From the NCBI GenBank assembly GCA_030613055.1, contig JAUWMR010000031.1, positions 1-47,794 of the forward strand: a DNA stretch of 47,794 nucleotides, given 5' to 3'. The notes below the pieces were generated by a model that saw only the letters and a program-made list of their open reading frames with translations, was not told where the DNA came from and ran no database searches. The DNA comes from Desulfobacteraceae bacterium. GTDB lineage: Bacteria; Desulfobacterota; DSM-4660; Desulfatiglandales; Desulfatiglandaceae. The translations under genes and the position numbers were made by a program. Positions 1 to 10,000 of this stretch are shown here, in pieces. Numbering within the stretch: the stretch's first letter is position 1; each line of letters starts with the position of its first letter.

Positions 1-1
1 G

Positions 2-301
2 TACAACAGTGAAGTGAATGCCTTCTGGATAGACGTGGCCTATACCATATCGCCGATGTTTGAGATACACGGTATATGGGGTATGCAGGATGAGGAGTTA
101 GACAGGCCGGGTCTTGCCAATGACCTGACGCGAGAAAGGGACATGTGGGGTATTGTTGTCCCCATAAATGTTGCCCCGCATTTTACTATTGCCCCGCAAT
201 ATTTTGTATTTGACTATGGTGATCAGGAAAACGGCGGGGTGAACCTTGGAGGACTGGGTAAAGAGACTATTGCCGGTATCCAGTTTACGGTGAGTTTTTA
301 A
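2..301 (+). CDS. C-terminal end of an outer-membrane beta-barrel (porin-like) protein, 5' truncated by the window
   Basis: The reading frame is open from the window edge to a TAA at 299-301, so only the last 99 residues or so are present. The visible part alternates polar and hydrophobic/aromatic residues in short strands and ends in ...FTVSF, a terminal phenylalanine typical of proteins assembled by the BAM complex in the outer membrane. There is no real start here; the GTG at 14 is internal. A strong terminator follows about 55 bases after the stop, so this is the last gene of its unit. The barrel assignment rests on pattern only; no specific porin family is recognised. Confidence 0.6.
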   Translation, partial: YNSEVNAFWIDVAYTISPMFEIHGIWGMQDEELDRPGLANDLTRERDMWGIVVPINVAPHFTIAPQYFVFDYGDQENGGVNLGGLGKETIAGIQFTVSF

Positions 302-354
302 TAATAGAACGCAAACAGAGGGGGTGGTTTGTAAAGTATTTTCTCTGATTGAAC

Positions 355-395
355 AGGCCCCTGCCCCCTTAAGCGGTGCAGCGGGCCTCTTTTTT
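355..395 (+). terminator. Rho-independent terminator after the barrel gene
   Basis: AGGCCC (355-360) pairs with GGGCCT (383-388), and CTGC with GCAG inside it around a one-base bulge; the stem is followed by CTTTTTT. Its position just after the stop at 301 fits termination of the upstream gene. Confidence 0.75.
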
Positions 396-442
396 GTTTA
401 CCCGGATTTGCCTTTGAAACACTAAATGGGAAAACTGTCAGA

Positions 443-669
443 ATGCAAGCCCTTATTTTTCAAAACGCCGAAGTTGAAGGCCCGGGCATTTTTGCTGATG
501 TTCTGCGCGAAAAAGGCTGGGTCCAGGATATTATTCATCTCTACAATGGAGAACCAATCCCCCCGGACTGGCAAAATTATGATCTGTTAGTGGTTATGGG
601 GGGGGCATGAACGTCTACGAGGACGACACCTATCCGTTCCTTGCTCAGGAAGAGAACAATTACCTGTAA
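443..669 (+). pseudogene. Remnant of a class I glutamine amidotransferase-like gene
   Basis: From the ATG at 443 the frame reads like the N-terminus of a GMP-synthase-like glutamine amidotransferase (MQALIFQNAEVEGPGIF, then LLVVMGG). It hits TGA at 608 just after a run of eight G. One base out, the family motif continues as MNVYEDDTYPFLAQEE and then stops at 667. A one-base loss in the G run (598-605) followed by truncation explains this. About 75 of the usual ~230 codons remain, with no catalytic Cys or His. There is no ribosome binding site ahead of the ATG. A sequencing error could explain the G-run slip but not the later truncation. Confidence 0.7.
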
Positions 670-700
670 ATGATAGGAACTCTTTAGAGGGCACGAGTGT

Positions 701-3301
701 TTATACCTGCTTTAATTGATGAAGCAGGGCCTTTTTGATCTCCAACATCTGCTCGTTGTCTTCCACCTTCTGCCCTTCAAGATCACGCACGTAGAAAACG
801 TCTGCTGCCTGATCCCCTTTTGTGGCGATCTTGGCTATTTTTATATCAAGCCGGAGATTAAAGAGTGTGCGCGTTATGGAGTAAAGGAGACCCACACGGT
901 CGTCTGCAAATATCTCAATCAATGTAAAAAAATCAGAGGATTCATTGTCCACAACAACCTCTGGCGGATGAGACGGTTTGTGGGTGTTTGAAAAAATAGA
1001 GGGCGCCCTTTTTTGACCAAGGCGATACTCCAGAGAAAGTTTTCCTGCAAAGACGTTTTCAAGATCCTCTTTGACGCTTTTCCATGTTTTACCCGGATGG
1101 ATTGGGTCGATTGGATCGGTTACCTTGAAGATGTCAACGGCCGTCCGGCCCCGCCAGGTATATATATCCGCGGAGAGAATATTGATATTATTAAGGGCCA
1201 ACACACCGGCCATATCAGAGAAAAGCCCGGGTCTATCTTTGGCCATAAATGTAGCTTCCCAGCAACCCTCGGATTCGTCTTCCCTGGCTTGAAACCCGAA
1301 TGCATCAGCTCCCTGGTTTTCCAGACGCTTTTTTAATTCTTGAAACATAGAAACATGAACCAAAATATCACGAGGGCTGGTATTCAAAATGTACCTTGGA
1401 GACATGATTTCGAAAAGTCTCTCAAGATCATCATCATGCGCATGGCTCACCATCAAACGCCGGACTTTTGACCTGGTTTGTTTTACTTTTTTCGATGCAT
1501 ACGGAGTAGCCAGCTCTTTGCTTTCAAGGATGTGAGAAATTTTAAAAAAGAGTTCCTGAATCAGGTTTGCAGTCCACTCGTTCCAGGCCCTGGGACCTGT
1601 TGCCATGGAATCCGCCCATGTCAACAGATAAAGCATCTTCAACCGTTCAATGCACCCTATTGTGCGGGCACATTGAACAACCACCTTTTCATCATTCAAA
1701 TCCCTTCTCGTTGCAGTTTCCACCAGAAGAAGATGATTGCCTACAAGAAAGAGTATATCTTCGGTCCTTTTATTGTCATAACCAAACCGTTTAAGGATAC
1801 GCCGGGTAATTGAAATTCCCTTACGGGCATGGCCTTTACCTGATTTTCCTATATCGTGAAATAGACCGGCTAAAAAAAGAGGTTCGGGATCCGGAAGGTC
1901 CGAAAAAATGTCCAGTAGCAATATTTCTTTCTGGTTGGTCAGCCTTTTGAGATGCTTAACTGTTTCCAGCGAATGTCTTCCAACGGGAAATATGTGGTAG
2001 GCGTCAAACTGTACCAGGTCTTTGATCTTTGCAAATTCCGGGATAAAGGCCTCCAGTAATCCCGTTTCAAGCATCTGATCGAGCGCATCAGAGGTATTGC
2101 TTCTCCTTATGATGCTTAAGAAATTCTGAACCGCCCTGTTTGAATCTCTGAAGTTGTTGTCCACAAGATAGAGAAATTCTCGAACCAGTCTCCTTGCCTC
2201 CAGAGAAAGAGGACAGCTAAAATGCGAACTCTTCTCAAAAATATCCATCAAGAGAAAGGGATCAGATAATATGGCCGTGGCTGAATCAAAGACTATTTCT
2301 TCCTTATGGATTTGCAGGCCTGTTGAAATATCTCCGCTCCGGAGGCCTTTCTTGTCACCCTGTCTTTTTGGAAAATAGCTATTTACTAAGGACCGGTGAA
2401 GCGATTTTATTGACGCCATGGAGGCATGAAGCCGTCCCATAAATTGTTCAACGGCCAGGATGCTTCTGTGATCTTTGTATTTTAGATCGCGAGCAATCTT
2501 TTCCTGATACTCAAAACCTAATCTGTCATTTTTTCTGCCGGACAAATAATGCAGGTGATTTCTGACGAGCCATATGAAATCGAGATGGTCTCTCATTTCC
2601 TGGTATTCGTTATGGGAGAGTCTGCCCTCGTATTCTAAGTCCCTGGGCATTCTCGAATTAAAAAATGCCCTGGCCAGCCACAGGATATGGTGGTAATCCC
2701 GTAATCCCCCGATACCTTCTTTAAGATGGGGCTCAAGGAGGTAGCTTGCGTCTCCATAGTTATCCATCCGGATCCTGTCCCGATCCCCAAGCCATCTGCC
2801 AAAGGCAGTCGTCTTTTTCGCGATGATTTTTTTCTGAAGGGTTTCCATCAGGGACAGGTAGAGAGGGGAATCACCGCACAAAAAGCGGGCATCCATCATA
2901 GACGTAAGGACCTCGAAATCGTCTCTGCAGAGAGTCTGGCAGTCCCTGATAGTTCGTATCCCATAACCCAGATCAAGGCCGAGGTCCCAAAGCGGGAAAA
3001 AAATACTATCTGAAAGCTCCTTTGCCAGGGCAGGTATTTTTGAGCCAAACAGGATGATTATGTCAATATCCGAGTAAAGACAGAGCTCCCTCCTCCCATA
3101 ACCCCCTACCGCTACGAGGGCAAACGGTCTTTTTTCTTTAAATAGCTTATGCCCGGCTTCGTTTTCCTGGAGGGTTCTCCTGAAATACTGATCCACGATC
3201 TCTGTATAATTCTCCTGAAAGCTGTCAGAAACCGTGCCCTCGTAAAATTGTGTTAGGAGAAGTCCCCTTGATTTATTTAATTCCTCAAAAGGAGAAGCCA
3301 T
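701..3301 (-). CDS. glnD: [Protein-PII] uridylyltransferase / uridylyl-removing enzyme GlnD
   Basis: Bifunctional nitrogen sensor that uridylylates PII when glutamine is low and removes UMP when it is high. The 866 residues carry the full family order: nucleotidyltransferase motif GGYGRRELCLYSDID (residues about 66-80, with the paired Asp), a GlnD linker, an HD phosphohydrolase domain with FHDIGKSGKGHARKG (about 481-495), and two C-terminal ACT domains (about 680-750 and 795-866) that sense glutamine. The ATG at 3301 has GAGG about 8 bases upstream. It is the last gene of the minus-strand amt-glnB-glnD unit and lies 199 bases after glnB, with a palindromic repeat in the gap. No key motif is missing. 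Confidence 0.96.
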   Translation of the reverse strand: MASPFEELNKSRGLLLTQFYEGTVSDSFQENYTEIVDQYFRRTLQENEAGHKLFKEKRPFALVAVGGYGRRELCLYSDIDIIILFGSKIPALAKELSDSIFFPLWDLGLDLGYGIRTIRDCQTLCRDDFEVLTSMMDARFLCGDSPLYLSLMETLQKKIIAKKTTAFGRWLGDRDRIRMDNYGDASYLLEPHLKEGIGGLRDYHHILWLARAFFNSRMPRDLEYEGRLSHNEYQEMRDHLDFIWLVRNHLHYLSGRKNDRLGFEYQEKIARDLKYKDHRSILAVEQFMGRLHASMASIKSLHRSLVNSYFPKRQGDKKGLRSGDISTGLQIHKEEIVFDSATAILSDPFLLMDIFEKSSHFSCPLSLEARRLVREFLYLVDNNFRDSNRAVQNFLSIIRRSNTSDALDQMLETGLLEAFIPEFAKIKDLVQFDAYHIFPVGRHSLETVKHLKRLTNQKEILLLDIFSDLPDPEPLFLAGLFHDIGKSGKGHARKGISITRRILKRFGYDNKRTEDILFLVGNHLLLVETATRRDLNDEKVVVQCARTIGCIERLKMLYLLTWADSMATGPRAWNEWTANLIQELFFKISHILESKELATPYASKKVKQTRSKVRRLMVSHAHDDDLERLFEIMSPRYILNTSPRDILVHVSMFQELKKRLENQGADAFGFQAREDESEGCWEATFMAKDRPGLFSDMAGVLALNNINILSADIYTWRGRTAVDIFKVTDPIDPIHPGKTWKSVKEDLENVFAGKLSLEYRLGQKRAPSIFSNTHKPSHPPEVVVDNESSDFFTLIEIFADDRVGLLYSITRTLFNLRLDIKIAKIATKGDQAADVFYVRDLEGQKVEDNEQMLEIKKALLHQLKQV

Positions 3302-3377
3302 GCTGAGCCCTCATCTGTTAAATGCAAAAATACTTATTTCCAAACCATCCATCCTGAATCCCTGAATATTAAGCGTA

Positions 3378-3457
3378 TTTATTTCGATTTTAAAACCATG
3401 TCCTTCCCCGCATAGCGGGATCTTCGATGGGCATGTCGAAGATCCCGTACTGCGGGG
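3378..3457. repeat. Palindromic interspersed repeat (full copy with both hairpin arms)
   Basis: 3378-3435 matches 24294-24351 at all but three of 58 positions, without gaps. In this copy 3406-3427 and 3436-3457 form a 22-base-pair inverted repeat with only a few mismatches around an 8-base loop (TGGGCATG). It lies between glnB and glnD and could trim or attenuate the transcript. The second copy has lost the right arm. Confidence 0.8.
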
Positions 3458-3485
3458 GTCAGAGCCAATCGTCTCTGCCTTTAAT

Positions 3486-3499
3486 CCCGCCACGGCGGG
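3486..3499. repeat. Small GC hairpin directly after glnB
   Basis: CCCGCCACGGCGGG is an inverted repeat starting two bases beyond the glnB stop codon (TAG at 3503-3501). There is no T tract, so it is more likely an mRNA-stabilising or partial-termination hairpin than a terminator. Confidence 0.45.
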
Positions 3500-3500
3500 A

Positions 3501-3842
<342 letters not shown>

Positions 3843-3962
3843 TTAACTCCTTTTTTAATATTTACGAAACAGTGCCCTGTGTGGACCTTGCTGTTTGTTC
3901 ATTATTGCCTGAGTATTTTCAAGACAAATCGCGGAATAGTCCTTTAAACCATGGCCGTGAGA

Positions 3963-5183
3963 TTAATAGCTATAACCTGTCTCATTGTGCAGACAGATAT
4001 CCATTCCCTTTACTTCTTCCTCTTCCGTGACCCTTAACCCCATGACCAGGTCGATCAACTTAAGGATGATAATGGTCATGACAAATGCGAAGACCATGGT
4101 TGCAATTACGGAAACAAACTGTATCCAGAGCTGGCCGGGATTGCCGAAGAAAAGGCCATTTGCACCATCAGGATTAATGCGGGTGCTGGCAAAGAGGCCG
4201 GTAGCCAAGGCTCCCCAGGTGCCGCCGAGCCCATGGATGGCCACGACGTCAAGGGAATCATCATAGCCCAACCTGGATTTCAGAAGCACGCCACCGTAAC
4301 AGATCGCGCCTCCCAGCCCTCCGATAATGATCGCCGACATTGGCCCTACGAATCCCGAGCCTGGAGTAATTGCCACGAGACCTGCCACAGCGCCACTGGC
4401 CGCACCTAATGTGGTTGGCTTTCCCCTGTGGAGCCACTCCATAAACATCCAGGATAACGCTGCAACCGCAGAGGCAATGTGTGTGACTACAAAAGCACTG
4501 GCCGCAAGACCGTTACACGCAAGCGCGCTTCCCGCATTAAAACCAAACCATCCGAACCATAAAAGCGCTGCTCCGGTAATGGTCATGGGAAGGTTATGGG
4601 GTATGTAGGCTGTGCTTCCGTAGCCGAGCCGTTTACCGATAATGAGTGCGGCGGCCAGCGCGGAAACTCCGGAACTTATATGAACAACAGTTCCCCCGGC
4701 GAAATCCAGCGCTCCCATACTGCCTATCCACCCTCCAACACCCCAGACCCAGTGGCACAGAGGGTTGTAGACAAGAGTGGCCCACAAAACTGCGAAAAGC
4801 AAAAACGACGTGAATTTCAAACGCTCAGCAAAGGCACCCGTGATCAATGCCGGCGTGAGGATGGCAAACATGCACTGGAATATCATGAAGGCCATATGGG
4901 GTATGGTGCTTCCGTAATCTGCACTCGGGTCCATACCCACACTATTAAGACCAAACCAGTTAAGACCGCCAATTATACCGCCATGGTCCGGTCCGAATGA
5001 CATGGAATATCCCCATAGAACCCACTCTAAGGTGATGATTCCTAACAGGATAAAGCTGTGCATTATGGTACCAAGGACATTCTTGTTGCGTACCATACCT
5101 CCGTAAAAAAGGGCCAGCCCGGGCGTCATGAGCATAACCAGGGCGGCAGAAATCAATACAAATGCAGTATCTCCTGTGTTCAT
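3963..5183 (-). CDS. amt: Ammonium transporter Amt
   Basis: Inner-membrane ammonium channel of the Amt/MEP/Rh family, 406 residues with about eleven hydrophobic segments. The family signature DFAGGTVVHISSG carries the first pore histidine and DVVAIHGLGGTWGAL the second (the twin-His motif). The cytosolic C-terminal tail (MGLRVTEEEEVKGMD) is the part to which PII proteins normally dock. The N-terminus starts directly in the membrane region. The ATG at 5183 is preceded by AAAGGGGGAAG and, 35 bases further, by the predicted start of a sigma-54 transcript. It is the first gene of amt-glnB-glnD. Confidence 0.96.
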   Translation of the reverse strand: MNTGDTAFVLISAALVMLMTPGLALFYGGMVRNKNVLGTIMHSFILLGIITLEWVLWGYSMSFGPDHGGIIGGLNWFGLNSVGMDPSADYGSTIPHMAFMIFQCMFAILTPALITGAFAERLKFTSFLLFAVLWATLVYNPLCHWVWGVGGWIGSMGALDFAGGTVVHISSGVSALAAALIIGKRLGYGSTAYIPHNLPMTITGAALLWFGWFGFNAGSALACNGLAASAFVVTHIASAVAALSWMFMEWLHRGKPTTLGAASGAVAGLVAITPGSGFVGPMSAIIIGGLGGAICYGGVLLKSRLGYDDSLDVVAIHGLGGTWGALATGLFASTRINPDGANGLFFGNPGQLWIQFVSVIATMVFAFVMTIIILKLIDLVMGLRVTEEEEVKGMDICLHNETGYSY

Positions 5184-5228
5184 AATTCTTCCCCCTTTCA
5201 GTTTTTGTTGTGTTTGTGAGGGAAGAAA

Positions 5229-5244
5229 TGCAATGTATATGCCA
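5229..5244 (-). promoter_or_regulatory. Sigma-54 promoter of amt-glnB-glnD
   Basis: On the minus strand the sequence is TGGCATATACATTGCA. It has GG and GC exactly ten bases apart and matches the -24/-12 consensus TGGCAC-N5-TTGCA closely. The predicted transcription start (about 5218) leaves a 35-base leader with a good ribosome binding site. Nitrogen control by RpoN fits the genes. I did not find a convincing NtrC box upstream. Confidence 0.75.
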
Positions 5245-5478
5245 TTTGGTTAACATGCAAATTTCTTATAATATATCAAAAGGTTATATGTTCCTGCATT
5301 TTTAACGGGTAAGAGAAAATGACAATTTTGTAGTATGGAAAAATTAATCAGACAAAACCGTATAATTAAGAATAAGAAGATAATTTATTGAAAAAACAGG
5401 CTGGGGGAAACAGTCAAATTAGGTCTCCCCGAAAATTGAACAGACAAAATCAATGTTTTAAAGCATATCCCATAAAAA

Positions 5479-5964
5479 TTATTTAATGAATCTTCCATCA
5501 TCCTTTGATGTTGAGAGTTTGTGAACTTTTTTCTCAAGCCACCCTGTTTTTTCAACTTCTCTTATGTCAAATTCCGGCACATAAGGCTTAATGTCCAGAA
5601 GAGGGGTCCCATCCACAATGTCCACATCCTGAATATTCAGTTCATTTCCTTCGATCCCTACAAGCCTTACTACGGAAATGCCTATGGAGTTGGGCCTGCT
5701 CGGCCCCCGCATAGCGAAAACCCCGTGTGTTTCGTTATCCATATATGGCTTCGCTCTCAAACTATATTCACCTGATAGGTGGAAGTGGTATATCAAAAAA
5801 ATATGTGAAAACCCATCAAGGTCTTTGAGTCCGTCGGCGTATTCCGGAAATACTTCGACTGTTCCACTGATATCCTCGGCGCCCGCAGGCTGAATAGGCG
5901 TTCCCTTGGGTTGCTTGAACGGCGTGTGAATAATCCCAATCGGTTTGTAGTTTATCTCATTCAT
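5479..5964 (-). CDS. trmO: TrmO/TsaA-family tRNA (t6A37) N6-methyltransferase-like protein
   Basis: Member of the UPF0066/TsaA beta-barrel family, whose E. coli member TrmO uses SAM to methylate t6A37 in threonine tRNA. Family motifs are present: IGIIHTPFKQPKGTPIQP, DLDGFSHIFLIYHFH, and MRGPSRPNSIGISVVRLV (the R-P-N-S-IG signature). At 161 residues it resembles the short archaeal and deltaproteobacterial forms, which lack the extra C-terminal domain of the E. coli enzyme. The frame is open upstream to 6048, but the ATG at 5964 has AAGGTG ahead of it and starts where the family starts; the extension lies in a mobile-looking repeat. Confidence 0.85.
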   Translation of the reverse strand: MNEINYKPIGIIHTPFKQPKGTPIQPAGAEDISGTVEVFPEYADGLKDLDGFSHIFLIYHFHLSGEYSLRAKPYMDNETHGVFAMRGPSRPNSIGISVVRLVGIEGNELNIQDVDIVDGTPLLDIKPYVPEFDIREVEKTGWLEKKVHKLSTSKDDGRFIK

Positions 5965-5980
5965 GCTTTCACCTTTGAAC

Positions 5981-6085
5981 CTTAATTGACCACAGCGTAA
6001 TTGTTCAGCTCTTTGAAAAAATCGATTATAGCCTGTAGGGATTCCCATGTCCCGTTCCTGTTTTCAAAGGGCTAAAGTGTTATAC
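5981..6085 (-). repeat. MITE-like interspersed repeat, copy 1
   Basis: Read on the minus strand, this segment matches 27161-27242 on the plus strand. Shared blocks are TAACACTTTAGCCCTTTGAA, then ACAGGAAYGGGACATGGG, then TTTTTTCAAAGAGCT; the middle is longer here. The ends are inverted: TTTAGCCCTTTGAAAA against TTTTCAAAGAGCTGAA. It is a short non-coding element with terminal inverted repeats, directly upstream of trmO. Confidence 0.75.
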
Positions 6086-6132
6086 CACAACGTTTATGAC
6101 CTGTGCCGTGGAAAAATGCGTCAGAGTTTTTA

Positions 6133-6879
6133 CTATTTCCCGAATAGCTTTTTGAACTTGTCTTTCAGCGTATCCATCGTTTTTGTTGCCCGTTGTTTGA
6201 AGGTGTTTGTCGAACCTGAAACGGTGTTTGAAATGTCTTCGTTCACAGATCTAAATATCTCTTCAAAAACCTCGGACGCGGTCTTTCCCTCTTTACCCGC
6301 ACCGATGTTTTTGAGGTGAATATCAGGAAGTGTCATGGAAAGCTTTTTACCATTGAGCATGTCCATGCTCATGTTTACCCGTCCGTTTTTCACAATGAAA
6401 TTGTTGATCTGGAGCTTTTTTCCCCCGTCCGTTTTGCTTTCGACTTTGGGGCCCTTTATAGTTTTGCCTCTTGATTGCGCGGTAAATGATTTAATGTTGC
6501 CGAGGATGGTCTTGATGTTGTTCGTACTTCCCATCATTTCATATGTGATCTCAGGGGCGCGGACCACAATTTCATCAATGATGATTCTATCTGATATAAT
6601 CGAGGGCACCTGCATTACAATCTTGACCTCTTTAAGCTTAAACGCGCTTTCCGTCTTAAATCCCTCTGGATTGCCGACAAAGACTCCCCTTAGCACGCCT
6701 TTTCCTGAGAGCAGAGAGATATTGGATTCTTCAAGTTTAACCTCGGTTTGAGTCATGTCTGGGCCGAGGGTCTCCACGGCCTTTTTGGTAATCCAGCCAA
6801 ATGAGAGGTACAAGGCAACAAATGCCGCAATGATCAGAACTGGAATGGCAATAAACAGGACCTTAATAAATTTTTTCAT
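6133..6879 (-). CDS. AsmA-like membrane-anchored protein of unknown function
   Basis: A 248-residue protein with one N-terminal membrane anchor (residues about 5-29, KVLFIAIPVLIIAAFVALYL) and a periplasmic remainder. The body is built of short beta-like segments of the kind seen in AsmA/DUF748-type proteins (VKLEESNISLLSGKGVLRG, GNPEGFKTESAFKLKEVKI, IIIDEIVVRAPEITYEM, LQINNFIVKNGRVNM). The C-terminus is basic and helical. AsmA-like proteins are linked to lipid transport and envelope assembly, but no role can be assigned to this small member. The ribosome binding site AAGGAGG is clear. It is a single gene, divergent from the large repeat protein. Confidence 0.65.
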   Translation of the reverse strand: MKKFIKVLFIAIPVLIIAAFVALYLSFGWITKKAVETLGPDMTQTEVKLEESNISLLSGKGVLRGVFVGNPEGFKTESAFKLKEVKIVMQVPSIISDRIIIDEIVVRAPEITYEMMGSTNNIKTILGNIKSFTAQSRGKTIKGPKVESKTDGGKKLQINNFIVKNGRVNMSMDMLNGKKLSMTLPDIHLKNIGAGKEGKTASEVFEEIFRSVNEDISNTVSGSTNTFKQRATKTMDTLKDKFKKLFGK

Positions 6880-7021
6880 TTTTGGGCCTCCTTGATAATA
6901 TTTGCACGCACGGTCACCGTTGCCTAAAAGGATTAAAGATAATTACCTTTAATGTGCAAATAATTTTCAAATGTGTCAAGGTTGGTTTCGGGATATATGA
7001 CAATACATGTTGTTTTATCGT

Positions 7022-7035
7022 CAAGCTGCAGCTTG
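7022..7035. promoter_or_regulatory. Perfect 14-bp palindrome between divergent genes
   Basis: CAAGCTGCAGCTTG lies 60 bases before the start of the repeat protein at 7095 and about 140 bases from the divergent AsmA-like gene. It could be an operator. I see no second copy in the window. Confidence 0.35.
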
Positions 7036-7094
7036 CACTATTATCCGTAATCCGATAAAAAAGTCTACACATTCGATTGCAGGATGAGGTAAAA

Positions 7095-10000
7095 ATGTTC
7101 AAAATACCAAAAACCGCGTTTTTGGCTATACTGGTTAGCCCTTTTATTGTGGCTTATGTCTTAACCTCATTTATCTTAGGTTTTTTCACCCCAACTGCAT
7201 TAGGCGACAATGGCATGAGAGATTGCCTTATTGATCGGTCATTGAAGATTAATGCCATGCGGAGAGGGGACCTGTCAATAAGGTCGGATCTTTCGACAAA
7301 TCCTTTCGCCTTAAGTTATTTCGGAAGATGGATGGACAATCCCATGAATGCTCCCATTGAGGGTCAAGCAAAGGCCATGAGTCTTTTGGCCAAGTCCGAA
7401 AACCCTTTATTGTGGATGAAGGAACTGGCAACGCTTGGTGATTTCGATACGATCGACGCCATTCCTCTAAAGAAATATGACAGACATGAGATCCCGGGTC
7501 CGGGGCAGCTAAAAGAGGCCATTCATCTGATCCTTGATGCCATATATACGGCCAATGTAAGGTTTGATACTATCAGGGCAGGAATATCTCCTGAAGATAT
7601 GAGACTTATCGAAAAGCATTTTATCCCGGAAGCCTGCACGGACAGGGGTTTTAGAGAGAAGATAGAGCAACCGCTCAGCATAAGTGAGCAGAGACAAGCC
7701 ATTGATGCTGCTGGCAGTGTCAAAAGGAAAGATATTCTCGAAGCAGGATTAACCATTGTCGAAGCAGTGGCAAAGGCCAGGGAACTTTTGACCAAAATGG
7801 ACAAATGGCAAAAAAATGTCAGTTCCTTTTCCTTCATGACTGATCTGGGATTGGTTGAAATAGGCGGAAAAGGACCAGATGTGCATCAAGATGCTGCAAC
7901 TCTGATCATTGATTTTGGCGGAAACGATGTCTACAAAGGAAAGACAGCCTCCGGGACAAATGGCAAGTGTTCGCTTGTGCTCGATCTTTGCGGCGATGAT
8001 ACTTATCTGGGAGAAGAGTGCACACAGGGGTCAGGTATCTGGGGAATTGGAATCCTGTACGACCTTAAAGGAAACGATTTGTACAGGGCCGGGAGTTATT
8101 CCCAGGGTGCCGGCCTGTTTGGCTTGGGCCTGCTTATTGATGGTGGCGGCATGGATACCTATCTGGGGACGGAATTCGTACAGGCTGCTTCGTCTTGGGG
8201 ATGGGGCGGGCTGATTGACCTTGGCGGCGAAGACACTTATCAGTGCCGGCATTCAGGCCAGGCATATTCCGGCGTGTTGGGGGTCTCATGTTTATGTGAC
8301 ATCAAAGGTAACGATAAGTATTTGTCAGGCGCTAAGGCACCGGATCCGAGAGAGCCTGATATTAACAAGAGCTTTTCGCAGGGCTTTTCTTTTGGGATGA
8401 GGAACCTCGCTGCAGGTGGTTTTGCCTTACTTGCCGACAAATCGGGCAACGATCATTATCAATGCCAGTATTTTGGCCAGGGGGCTTCCTACTGGATGGG
8501 TATCGGAATACTGTATGATGAAGCGGGGAAAGACACCTTTATTGCACGGAGGTACGCCCAGGGAGCGGGTATCCATTTTTCTTTTGGTTTACTCATGGAC
8601 GCGGCAGGCAACGACCATACCTCCTCCTGGGGTGTTTCCCAGGGATGTGGCCATGATTATGGCATCGGTATTCTTATCAATGAAACAGGTGACGACACGT
8701 ATGTCTCTGACTGGCTTTCTATGGGGGCCTCAAACGCGAGTGGTGTCGGTATCTTCGTTGATAATTCCGGCGACGACGGGTATGAGTGCAGGGGTGGAAT
8801 CGCGGTTGGCAATCTGACTAAAAGCCGGGGAGGGATAGGCCTTTTTGTGGATGCCGGAGGCAAAGACAGGTATTCCCTGCACGGGGCGGACAACACGCTC
8901 TGGGGACCAAATCGATGGAGTATCGGCATTGACGAGGATGGAGGGGGAATGAGCGGCATGAATATTATTGCTCCTGCAACAATATCTCCTGTCAGCGTAG
9001 AGGCGAAAAAGAAAAAAACAGAGGAAAGAAATAATCTTCTCAGTATGCTGGCCAGCTCGGAACAAATGCCCTATCCCGAAAATGTAAAGTTGATGCTTTC
9101 GGTAGCCTCACACTGGGGCCTGGAAAAAGAGGTCCCAAAAGAGGCAGGGGAGAAAATCCTTGATCTGCCACCGGAAAAATCAACGCCGGTCATATCCGGC
9201 TTTATCCACACCCCGGATACCATGAGCCTCATCTTCATGAAGAAGTTTTTTAGAGTTCATGCCTTCCATGCCTTGCCCGAATTAGTAAAAAAAACTCAAA
9301 GCTCCAATCCTGTTGACAGGGTAAGAGCATGCTATTATCTGGGCCTGCTTAAAGATTCCAGGGCACTTAAATGTCTTATAGGAGCACTGAATGATCCATC
9401 ATGGCGCATCAGGTCCTCAGCGGCCCGCGCGCTCGGAGAGATATTGAATAAACATCGTCTTTTCGTTTTAACACCAATGAAGGAGGCATTCGACAAGGCC
9501 CAAAAAAATAATGATCCGGCTGTTATAGGTCATTATCTTGAAGATAGAGAAAGGGTTACAGCCCTGCTTTCTGTTATTGTTCGTGCCATGCCTCTCGAAT
9601 ATCACAAATACAGGCGTTATGCGGAAATGGCCTCAACTGCGGCAGGGACAGATGTCTTAACTGATATTATTGATCTGACGTTTAATAACCTGGACAAGAT
9701 ACTGCCCGTCCTTAGAACATGGATCATGGATATAAACGACTCAGAGGAAATGGCTAAAAAACTTGTGCAGTATGTTATTGATCTTGATCCCGCTGTGAGA
9801 AAAGCGGCAGCCTACTCTCTGGGGCAGATGAATTATGAGCCCGCCATTCGCGAACTGATCGCCCTTCTCAAGGATCCGGATTTATGGGTTCGCAATTCCG
9901 TCGTTTTGTCACTGTCCCTGTTTGGAAACAGGGCCGTCTATCCTCTTGGACTGTCCATGAGTCGAAAAGGGCCTTCTTTTAAAATTATCGCAATTGATGT

